NCBI GenBank assembly: GCA_016205905.1
Contig: JACQSP010000081.1
Span: 1 to 8,327 of the forward strand
Origin: Candidatus Woesearchaeota archaeon
GTDB lineage: Archaea; Nanobdellota; Nanobdellia; Woesearchaeales; DSVV01
Direction of reading: 5' to 3'
Length of the DNA stretch: 8,327 bases
Below are positions 1 through 4,749 of the stretch, in pieces. The notes under the pieces were generated by a model, which was given only the letters and a program-made list of their open reading frames with translations, was not told where the DNA came from and did not search any database. A program made the position numbers and the translations under genes. How positions within the stretch are numbered: the first letter of the stretch is position 1; every line of letters begins with the position of its first letter.

Positions 1-25
1 GTATTAATATTGTTAAAGTCCACGA

Positions 26-72
26 ATATAGTCACGGAACTACTTATATACTACTAATGTCCGTGACTATAT
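26..72. repeat. perfect 13-bp inverted repeat (hairpin A)
   Basis: The arms at 26-38 (ATATAGTCACGGA) and 60-72 (TCCGTGACTATAT) are exact reverse complements around a 21-nt loop. This is the first of six strong inverted repeats that bracket the HAD-like gene. It lies immediately left of the TGTCGGACATAA element. The stretch 1-25 holds nothing I can name. Confidence 0.85.
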
Positions 73-75
73 ATT

Positions 76-195
76 TGTCGGACATAACACTTTGTATATT
101 TCAGATTAAATGTAACTTTGGTTATTAAGTCATATTTAATCTGAAAGATTAAAAATTTAATTTATTAAATTTTCAATAAATATTTATGTCCGACA
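76..195. repeat. palindromic element copy 1: 12-bp terminal arms enclosing two more hairpins (MITE-like)
   Basis: The outer arms TGTCGGACATAA (76-87) and TTATGTCCGACA (184-195) are exact reverse complements. Inside lie two further hairpins. One has arms at 99-111 (TTTCAGATTAAAT) and 134-146, extending inward with one wobble and one mismatch to ACTT/AAGT. The other has arms AAAATTTAA (152-160) and TTAAATTTT (165-173) around a 4-nt loop. As single strand or RNA the element would fold as a three-way junction. The same outer arms and a few flanking bases (ATT before, TTATAG after) recur at 1179-1219 with a different interior. The size, lack of coding sequence and inverted termini fit a miniature transposable element, but I see no clear target duplication and no transposase. 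The element lies just beyond the 3' end of the minus-strand HAD gene, so a role in transcript ends is also possible. Confidence 0.7.
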
Positions 196-200
196 TTATA

Positions 201-287
201 GGTTTCTTCAGGTTCTATCACTTCTTTAGCAGTATCATTTGTTTCCTATGTCGTCGGTAATATCGGTTTCTTCAGGTTCTATTACTT
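201..287 (-). repeat. two direct copies of a 23-bp unit at the 3' end of the HAD gene
   Basis: Bases 201-223 and 265-287 match at 22 of 23 positions (core GGTTTCTTCAGGTTCTAT). The offset is 64 bp, which is not a multiple of three. Read on the minus strand, both copies encode VIEPEET, in different frames. The left copy abuts the right arm of the palindromic element (184-195). This looks like a duplicated acidic C-terminal coding tail that has since lost frame. Confidence 0.75.
235..285 (-). other. -1 frame extension of the HAD-like gene behind an A_AAA_AAG heptamer
   Basis: The last sense codons of the HAD gene are GTA AAA AAG (293-285), followed at once by TAA (284-282). Bases 291-285 therefore form a perfect A_AAA_AAG slippery heptamer in the correct frame. 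A -1 slip re-reads base 285 and continues as VIEPEETDITDDIGNK for 16 codons to TGA at 237-235. Whether this is programmed frameshifting or the residue of a one-base deletion in an A7 run cannot be decided from one sequence. The second VIEPEET copy further on is in yet another frame, which favours at least partial decay of the tail. Confidence 0.4.
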
Positions 288-980
288 TTTTACTAGTGTT
301 GTGTATAAAAGCCTAGTTAAATCAGTTACGTAATGATCAATGCCTTGTGCTAAGACATCGTCAGCAACAGCTAAATTAGCACGTTCAACATAGACTAACA
401 CAACTTGATGCCTTAATTCGCTCTGAAGAATTCCTGCAAGACCTTTCATTTGATCTTCTGTATGAGAAACCATCTGAGTCATATTTCTGCTGAGATCATT
501 TGCTGCAACTTCGTAAGCTTCTGGTTTTGCTTTATTACCTGAATAAACTTTTCCTAAAACATCTCCAACTATTGGATTTAGGGAAGCGACTGCTTTGTGA
601 ACCCACGGTGAATTTCCAGTCGTCAAGATACATAAACCTTCGCCGGCTTTTGCAATGTCATCCATTACAGTTAATGCATCCTGATATAATGCACCATCAA
701 AATTAACATCTATTTCTCCCCGAAGATAAGCAGTCCACAAAGGATCTTCGATTGTGTCAACATGTACTTTCTTATTTTCAAGCGCTTTCTTATCACCTTT
801 CAAAACTCCGTCGTAATTTGCTATGTTTTGGGCAATTATTTCAGGGCTTTCTTTCCCGTTCATTAATTGGTTATATGCTTCCAAAACACGAGGGCCTAAA
901 ACATCCTGAATAACTAAAGTCCCCCATAAATCAAAACTATGTACTGGGGTTATTCCGCTTGAAACAAATATGTGTGTCAT
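282..980 (-). CDS. HAD-superfamily hydrolase-like protein
   Basis: This 232-residue protein carries the four HAD signatures in order. Motif I is FDLWGTL with putative nucleophile Asp17. Motif II is LTTGNS (Thr120/121). The motif III lysine is K152 in KPEAY. A motif IV-like VSHTED lies at 171-176. The second acidic residue of the usual DxDxT is replaced by Trp19, as in dehalogenase-type members, where that acid/base Asp is also absent. Phosphatase activity is therefore doubtful and the substrate is unknown. The start ATG at 980 is supported by GGAGG at 988-992, seven bases upstream. The gene stands alone between two clusters of inverted repeats, and its stop follows an A_AAA_AAG heptamer. It is probably an accessory cytoplasmic protein, since I see no signal peptide or membrane segment. 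The HAD assignment is good; the function is not known. Confidence 0.75.
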   Translation of the reverse strand: MTHIFVSSGITPVHSFDLWGTLVIQDVLGPRVLEAYNQLMNGKESPEIIAQNIANYDGVLKGDKKALENKKVHVDTIEDPLWTAYLRGEIDVNFDGALYQDALTVMDDIAKAGEGLCILTTGNSPWVHKAVASLNPIVGDVLGKVYSGNKAKPEAYEVAANDLSRNMTQMVSHTEDQMKGLAGILQSELRHQVVLVYVERANLAVADDVLAQGIDHYVTDLTRLLYTTLVKK

Positions 981-987
981 TTTTTTG

Positions 988-1041
988 CCTCCGTTTTATT
1001 TTTTCTTTTTTTATACTTTTTATTTTTCTGTTTGATTATAC
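988..1041 (-). promoter_or_regulatory. Shine-Dalgarno and likely TATA element of the HAD gene
   Basis: On the minus strand GGAGG (988-992) lies seven bases before the ATG at 980. A TATA-like GTATAATC (1034-1041) lies about 25 nt before a plausible start site near 1010. A second candidate (1011-1020) is too close to leave room for the ribosome site. The whole stretch 981-1060 is a long purine run on the minus strand. Confidence 0.45.
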
Positions 1042-1088
1042 TTTTACTTTTTCTTTTTTACTAAACTATTCAATAAAAACGTATAGCT

Positions 1089-1126
1089 GGCGAATTAAAT
1101 AATAGAATAAATTTGTTTAATTCGCC
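1089..1126. repeat. inverted repeat C (11 bp arms)
   Basis: GGCGAATTAAA (1089-1099) pairs exactly with TTTAATTCGCC (1116-1126), extending inward by one wobble and two A-T pairs. It lies upstream of the HAD gene and opens the second hairpin cluster. Confidence 0.8.
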
Positions 1127-1131
1127 TTATA

Positions 1132-1176
1132 TGTAGTAACTAACCTTATATAGCATTAGTTGTGTTAGTTACTACA
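1132..1176. repeat. inverted repeat D (13 bp arms)
   Basis: TGTAGTAACTAAC (1132-1144) and GTTAGTTACTACA (1164-1176) are exact reverse complements around a 19-nt loop. Two bases separate its end from the TGTCGGACATAA arm of the next repeat, the same order (plain hairpin, then TGTCGGACATAA element) as seen at 26-195. Confidence 0.85.
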
Positions 1177-1178
1177 TT

Positions 1179-1219
1179 TGTCGGACATAACAAATTGATA
1201 TAAGTAATTATGTCCGACA
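1179..1219. repeat. palindromic element copy 2 (same 12-bp arms as 76-195)
   Basis: TGTCGGACATAA (1179-1190) and TTATGTCCGACA (1208-1219) enclose only 17 bases. The shared sequence with copy 1 runs ATTTGTCGGACATAACA on the left and TTATGTCCGACATTATAG on the right, so the two are homologous at the ends and unrelated inside. This copy lies past the 3' end of the minus-strand operon ending at 1360, as copy 1 lies past the HAD gene. Confidence 0.8.
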
Positions 1220-1269
1220 TTATAGTAAACGCAACGACGAATTACGAAAATTTAGTGCGTTTACTATAA
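1220..1269. repeat. inverted repeat F (14 bp arms)
   Basis: TTATAGTAAACGCA (1220-1233) pairs exactly with TGCGTTTACTATAA (1256-1269). Its left arm begins in the bases shared by both copies of the TGTCGGACATAA element, so the two palindromes are fused end to end. Confidence 0.85.
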
Positions 1270-1270
1270 A

Positions 1271-1349
1271 TCCTACCCTAACCCGAAGACGAGCATACCA
1301 ACGATGTTGAGCCGTAGCGATCATCTATGATGATTGGTTTTCGATTTAC
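1271..1349. other. GC-richer, self-complementary non-coding segment
   Basis: This stretch is visibly richer in G and C than its surroundings and I find no ORF with a ribosome site. It contains ATCATC-TAT-GATGAT (1320-1334), CAAC-GAT-GTTG near 1300-1309, and ACCAA (1297-1301) facing TTGGT (1334-1338), so a branched fold is possible. It lies just past the oligo-T terminator of the minus-strand operon. It could be a small RNA, a relic of a gene, or part of the repeat cluster. I do not recognise it. Confidence 0.3.
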
Positions 1350-1359
1350 AAAAAAAAAA
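1350..1359 (-). terminator. oligo-T terminator of the minus-strand operon
   Basis: Ten consecutive A on the plus strand (T10 on the minus strand) follow directly after the stop codon at 1362-1360. Archaeal transcription commonly ends at such T runs without a required hairpin. Confidence 0.6.
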
Positions 1360-2019
1360 TTAAAATTTCAAACATACAAATCCACCTAAATTGTAAGTTG
1401 TTTGGTCTTCTTCTCCCTGTTCAACAATATCTCCAGCGGCACCTACTTGAAGTTTATTGCTAATCGTTACACCCGCTCTTAGTCTCTGCTCACTTAATTC
1501 ATGTCCTTTTGAACTTAAGTTACTGACATTTTCAACATTAAAAGTTAATCCTAATTCTTGAGTTAAAAATGGCGTATAACCTACGCTTGCAAGTATTCCA
1601 CCATAAATTGGTTCAGTCAAGCTAGATTTGACTAAAACATAAAAGCTTAACTCATCAACGACTTGGAAATACTGTGCTCCTGCGCTAGGCATTGCTCCTA
1701 ATCCAAGGATATACTGAACTTCTAATACTCCATCTAATCCACCTGCAACTTTATGTGTCAGGTCTACCAATCCAAAATGTCCTACTTGTTTAGCATAGTC
1801 TATTATAGTTATTTCTCTGGCAAAAACCCCTATTTCTGGCGTTAATGCACCGCTCACTTTTAAGTCTTGGACGCATTGTTTTTCTCCGCACATCGCTTCT
1901 ATACTTCCATTTGCAGCTTTAGCCGAAGCTATTGGTACTAAAGCTAACCAGCATGCTGCTACCATACTTACTAAACTTTTTTTAATATTCATTTTTATTT
2001 CATTACTGTTTTCTTTCAT
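1360..2019 (-). CDS. secreted beta-strand-rich (beta-barrel-like) protein
   Basis: This is a 219-residue protein with a Sec signal peptide: positively charged KMNIKK (9-14), a hydrophobic core through about residue 31, and an ASAKA cleavage site near 35. The mature part alternates polar and hydrophobic residues in about eight stretches (for example around 65-76, 98-107, 116-131, 139-151, 180-199), and the chain ends GGFVCLKF. A C-terminal Phe after such strands is the pattern of bacterial outer-membrane barrels. Archaea usually lack an outer membrane, so a barrel role is only inferred. Cys44 and Cys49 could form a disulphide. The start at 2019 overlaps the methyltransferase stop (TAATG), implying translational coupling. 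Met10 is an alternative start that would give a more usual signal-peptide length. I do not recognise the family. Confidence 0.75.
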   Translation of the reverse strand: MKENSNEIKMNIKKSLVSMVAACWLALVPIASAKAANGSIEAMCGEKQCVQDLKVSGALTPEIGVFAREITIIDYAKQVGHFGLVDLTHKVAGGLDGVLEVQYILGLGAMPSAGAQYFQVVDELSFYVLVKSSLTEPIYGGILASVGYTPFLTQELGLTFNVENVSNLSSKGHELSEQRLRAGVTISNKLQVGAAGDIVEQGEEDQTTYNLGGFVCLKF

Positions 2020-2696
2020 TACTTTTTCCCTAATTCAAAAATTATAAAATCTTGAATTTTTCTACCTTTAAGTTCGTATTCTGAAGTGAAGTGTTTGTTA
2101 AGAACTACTAATCCATTCTCTGTAAACACTTGTTCATACCATTTTATTGGTCTGTGCTCCTCAACAATACGATATCCCCCTTCTTTTTTAGTTTTCCAGT
2201 AAAGATGATTCTGTTCATAACTATGTTCTGATTTGTCTCTCAAATCTAATCGAGATTCAGGGACATTAAATATCAATGGATTACAAAAACCAATGTAAGC
2301 CCTTCCTTCCTGTTGTAAAACATCTTTTATATTGCAAGAGATTCTTCTAACCTCTTCTTCATTAACAATACAAAGCACTAAATTACAGATTACACCTTCA
2401 AAACTCTCTTTAGGTATAGCATCAACATTTGCATAAACTCTTTCATGTCCAATTTTATTTCCACAAAGTTTTCTCATTTCTTCAGAAATGTCATAAGCCC
2501 TAATATCTGCTCCACCTCTTTGCAAAGCTGAAGCTAATACACCTGGACCACAACCATAATCAAGTAGTCTTTTACCTATAACATTTCCAAGTAAATCTAA
2601 CAAAGTACTATCATACGAAGCTAATTTTAGATTTTCAGCTTCTAATTCTTTGGAAACTCTTGCCCATTCAGATTGTTCTGTAATTGAGGTTGACAT
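2019..2696 (-). CDS. class I SAM-dependent methyltransferase
   Basis: This 225-residue protein has a Rossmann-type methyltransferase core. Motif I is LLDYGCGPG (44-52). An acidic residue that would bind the ribose of SAM is Asp69 in AYDIS. Post-motif I and the fourth strand read VICNLVLCIVNEEE (102-115). The tail HRPIKWYEQVFTENGLVVLN (181-200) matches the common last strand-helix-strand of small-molecule methyltransferases of the UbiE/Methyltransf_11 kind. No residue visible to me fixes the substrate. ATG at 2696 is preceded at seven bases by AGGGG (2704-2708). It is the middle gene of a three-gene operon, 16 bases after the stop of the small membrane peptide and overlapping the secreted protein by one base. 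It could act on a small molecule or lipid linked to the envelope products beside it; that is inference. Confidence 0.85.
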   Translation of the reverse strand: MSTSITEQSEWARVSKELEAENLKLASYDSTLLDLLGNVIGKRLLDYGCGPGVLASALQRGGADIRAYDISEEMRKLCGNKIGHERVYANVDAIPKESFEGVICNLVLCIVNEEEVRRISCNIKDVLQQEGRAYIGFCNPLIFNVPESRLDLRDKSEHSYEQNHLYWKTKKEGGYRIVEEHRPIKWYEQVFTENGLVVLNKHFTSEYELKGRKIQDFIIFELGKK

Positions 2697-2712
2697 TTTT
2701 TATCCCCTATTT

Positions 2713-2838
2713 TTACAAAAATAGTATTATTAACATTATAGCAATTATACCTACGCCAAAACTGAAGTTTAGGCTGTTGCTCTTCTTGCTATTTTTTTCA
2801 TACACTCTTTTGTATACTACACTTGCATTTCCTTCCAT
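2713..2838 (-). CDS. 41-residue single-span membrane peptide
   Basis: The peptide begins MEGNASVVYKRVYEKNSKK and ends in a hydrophobic segment GVGIIAIMLIILFL (28-41), so it would be C-terminally anchored with a basic, polar N-terminus on the cytoplasmic side. Evidence that it is a real gene: ATG at 2838 has AAGGTGA (2843-2849) four bases upstream, the same ribosome-site form used by tpiA in this window; a TATA box lies upstream at 2898-2906; and the stop is 16 bases before the methyltransferase ATG, whose own ribosome site lies in that gap. It therefore heads the operon. I do not recognise a family, and conservation cannot be judged here. Confidence 0.65.
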   Translation of the reverse strand: MEGNASVVYKRVYEKNSKKSNSLNFSFGVGIIAIMLIILFL

Positions 2839-2866
2839 CGTATCACCTTTTTATTTTGATTTTATT

Positions 2867-2906
2867 GTTATTTGATAGTAATAACATTATCCGACAAGTA
2901 TATAAA
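2867..2906 (-). promoter_or_regulatory. promoter and start-site hairpin of the minus-strand operon
   Basis: TTTATATAC on the minus strand (2898-2906) is a good TATA box, predicting a start near 2876. The arms GTTATT (2867-2872) and AATAAC (2880-2885) surround that start, so they could be an operator or a 5' leader hairpin. Next to it, ATTATCCGACA (2886-2896) resembles the TTATGTCCGACA palindrome arm with two bases missing. Confidence 0.5.
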
Positions 2907-2914
2907 CATTTGTT

Positions 2915-2928
2915 CTCCAATTTTGGAG
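2915..2928. promoter_or_regulatory. palindrome midway between divergent promoters, possible operator
   Basis: CTCCAA-TT-TTGGAG has 6-bp exact arms and sits between the minus-strand TATA (2898-2906) and the plus-strand TATA-like TTTAAATA (2943-2950). Its place in front of a TrmB-type regulator gene makes it a candidate operator for that regulator. This rests on position and symmetry only. Confidence 0.35.
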
Positions 2929-3041
2929 GATTAATAGAAAAATTTAAATAGCTTAAATAATCTATAGCAATTATTACACAAATAATAAAAAATTATTAGA
3001 TTATTGAAAACAATTGTTGTAAACAAGATTATATATATACA

Positions 3042-3764
3042 ATGGACACAAAAATATTAGAAGACATTGGCTTAACAAACGCAGAAATTAAGATTTATTT
3101 ATCACTGTTAGAATTAGGCACGTCAACAGCTGGCCCAATACTGGAAAAAAGCGGGTTACAAAATTCTGTTGTACACATGACTTTAAACAAGCTTATTGAC
3201 AAAGGGTTTGTAACATTTGTCAAAGAAGGCAAACGAAACCATTATCAAGCAACCAATCCAAAACATATTACTGATTATATCAATGAAAAAAAAGAGCGTT
3301 TTGAGGAAATTCTGCCGGAATTATTATTGAAGCAGAAAATTGCAAAAGAAAAACCTGAAATAATAACATTCAGGGGTGTAAAAGGTATTAAAGAATTACT
3401 TTTAGAGCTTCTTGCAGCAGGAGGAAAAGAACATCACACTTTCGGTTCAACTGTTAAATCTTTAATGCTTGGCGATGCTTGGTGGGTAAGTTATCATAAA
3501 ATGCGTGCAAAGAAAGGCATTACAGCAAAACTAATGTTCAACGAATCCCTTAAAAAGTGGTGTGACGTCAACAAATATCCTAATGCAAAATACAAGTTTA
3601 CAAAAGCAGGATTTGAGCCGCTGACAGAAACAATTGTCAGAAATGATAAAATAGGTATCATTATCTGGACAGATAAGCCATTAGGCACAATAATCCATCA
3701 AAAAGAAGCTGCTGAGTCCTATGACAAATTTTTTCAGATGATGTGGAACTCTGGAAGCAGATGA
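3042..3764 (+). CDS. TrmB-like transcriptional regulator
   Basis: This 240-residue protein begins with a winged helix-turn-helix (1-70): LTNAEIKIYLSLLELG, a recognition helix around 38-53, and the wing FVTFVKEGKRNHYQATNP. This pattern is typical of the TrmB/sugar-specific regulator family. A charged helix (75-100) likely mediates dimer contacts. The C-terminal part (105-236) starts ITFRGVKGIKELL, as in the TrmB effector domain of the phospholipase-D-like fold. TrmB proteins in archaea often control sugar uptake or glycolytic and gluconeogenic genes. The convergent tpiA next door agrees, and the divergent envelope operon shares its control region. No ribosome site precedes the ATG. An AT run (3029-3040) sits oddly close to it, so the working TATA is more likely at 2943-2950, or the run is an operator. 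Confidence 0.85.
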   Translation: MDTKILEDIGLTNAEIKIYLSLLELGTSTAGPILEKSGLQNSVVHMTLNKLIDKGFVTFVKEGKRNHYQATNPKHITDYINEKKERFEEILPELLLKQKIAKEKPEIITFRGVKGIKELLLELLAAGGKEHHTFGSTVKSLMLGDAWWVSYHKMRAKKGITAKLMFNESLKKWCDVNKYPNAKYKFTKAGFEPLTETIVRNDKIGIIIWTDKPLGTIIHQKEAAESYDKFFQMMWNSGSR

Positions 3765-3783
3765 TTATTGCGTATAAAATGTG

Positions 3784-3789
3784 TTTTTT
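3784..3789 (+). terminator. short oligo-T terminator after the TrmB-like gene
   Basis: T6 lies 19 bases past the TrmB stop and 14 bases before the convergent tpiA stop. It is short, so efficiency is uncertain. Confidence 0.35.
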
Positions 3790-3803
3790 ATCTGTTCAAT
3801 GCC

Positions 3804-4550
3804 TCATTTCTTCGATTTTTTAATAATCTCTACAAAGCTATCTACATTTAAACTGGCTCCACCGACTAAAAAACCATCAACATCCTTTTGCTGAATAAGC
3901 TCAGCTGCGTTTTCAGGCGTTACACTGCCACCGTATAAAATCTTTAATGGCCTTGCTGTTGTCTGCGAATACATATCAGTCAACAAACCCCTGATAAATG
4001 CATGAGCATCCTGCGCTTCCTGCGGTGTAGCATTCTTGCCTGTGCCAATTGCCCAGACTGGCTCATAAGCAAACACAACCTGTTTGATTTGGTTCTCAGA
4101 AACATTCTTCAGGCAGGCTTTTAATTGCGTTTCTAATACTTCGTTTGTTTTTTTCTTTTTTTTCTCCTCTTCGGTTTCACCTATGCAAAGAATTGGCTTT
4201 AATCCGTGATTAACTACGCATAAAACCTTTTTATTTATCCATTGATTTGGCTCTTTAAACAGGTTTCTTCTCTCGCTGTGTCCAACAATAACATACTCGC
4301 AGAATTCTTTTACCATTAAAGGAGATATCTCGCCTGTAAACGCGCCAGATTCCTCATAGTACATATTTTGCGCCCCTATTTTTAGGTTCTCATGCTTTAT
4401 TTTAGAGATTTCATTTAGCAGAGTAAATGGCGGGCAAATTAAGATCTCATTGCCAGAAACATCATCTATGTTCTTATTAAGTTCATTAATAAATGTAATA
4501 CCCTCATTTAAGGTTTTATTCATCTTCCAATTTGCAGCAATTAGTGCCAT
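3804..4550 (-). CDS. tpiA: triosephosphate isomerase
   Basis: This enzyme interconverts glyceraldehyde 3-phosphate and dihydroxyacetone phosphate in glycolysis and gluconeogenesis in the cytoplasm. The 248-residue TIM barrel has every hallmark: AANWKMN with substrate-binding Asn7 and Lys9; GHSERR with electrophile His91; YEPVWAIGTGK with catalytic base Glu163 and the mobile loop; YGGSV (206-210); and phosphate-binding GFLVGGASL (226-234). The length is that of bacterial and eukaryotic enzymes. Typical archaeal TPIs are about 225 residues, so a bacterial origin by transfer is likely. AGGTGA (4555-4560) four bases before the ATG supports the start. A run of Lys codons (130-134) gives a long purine tract. 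It converges on the TrmB-like regulator. Confidence 0.96.
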   Translation of the reverse strand: MALIAANWKMNKTLNEGITFINELNKNIDDVSGNEILICPPFTLLNEISKIKHENLKIGAQNMYYEESGAFTGEISPLMVKEFCEYVIVGHSERRNLFKEPNQWINKKVLCVVNHGLKPILCIGETEEEKKKKKTNEVLETQLKACLKNVSENQIKQVVFAYEPVWAIGTGKNATPQEAQDAHAFIRGLLTDMYSQTTARPLKILYGGSVTPENAAELIQQKDVDGFLVGGASLNVDSFVEIIKKSKK

Positions 4551-4554
4551 GATA

Positions 4555-4603
4555 TCACCTGTTTTATCAGTTAATAATTGGCAAAAAGTAATTTAAATAT
4601 AAA
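4555..4603 (-). promoter_or_regulatory. tpiA promoter and ribosome site
   Basis: On the minus strand TTTATATTTA (4594-4603) is a TATA box predicting a start near 4573. AGGTGA (4555-4560) is the ribosome site. The leader would be about 23 nt. Confidence 0.55.
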
Positions 4604-4627
4604 TAATTAATCATTTAAAAAGGTAAG

Positions 4628-4699
4628 AAAGTAAAAGGTAAGAAGTTGGAGGTAACACTATTACGTCCTTTTTACCTCCTACTTTATACCTCTTACTTT
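4628..4699. repeat. 28-bp imperfect inverted repeat built from AGGTAA units
   Basis: Bases 4628-4655 and the reverse complement of 4672-4699 match at 24 of 28 positions, with a 16-nt loop. The left side also contains AGGTAAGAA twice (4621-4629, 4636-4644) and AGGTAA again at 4650, a roughly 15-bp period. It lies between the divergent promoters of tpiA and the Lys-rich gene, outside both TATA boxes. It could be an operator array, a minisatellite that folded back on itself, or a miniature element. Confidence 0.75.
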
Positions 4700-4719
4700 T
4701 TTACATTTTGATAACAAAC

Positions 4720-4727
4720 TTTATAAA
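4720..4727 (+). promoter_or_regulatory. TATA box of the Lys-rich gene (leaderless)
   Basis: TTTATAAA is centred about 26 nt before the ATG at 4750, and there is no ribosome site between. That spacing puts the transcription start on or next to the start codon. Confidence 0.6.
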
Positions 4728-4749
4728 TTTCTGAAATAATAAACTATTT

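Noticed and set aside
26..195. CRISPR array at the left edge
   Set aside because: The repeats are inverted and of different sequence, not regularly spaced direct repeats, and no cas gene is present.
1132..1176. Hairpin D as an integron attC site (GTTAGTT / AACTAAC at the inner ends)
   Set aside because: The core boxes do not fit RYYYAAC / GTTRRRY, the stem lacks the expected unpaired bases, and no tyrosine-recombinase integrase is in the window.
1320..1334. C/D-box RNA (ATGATGA as C box)
   Set aside because: No CTGA D box is found at a suitable distance on the same strand, and the C-like box is explained by the ATCATC/GATGAT palindrome.
2684..2875. 63-codon plus-strand ORF in the divergent region
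   Set aside because: It lies antisense over the 41-residue peptide, which has the ribosome site, promoter and operon spacing; the hydrophobic product is an effect of the antisense reading of AT-rich DNA.
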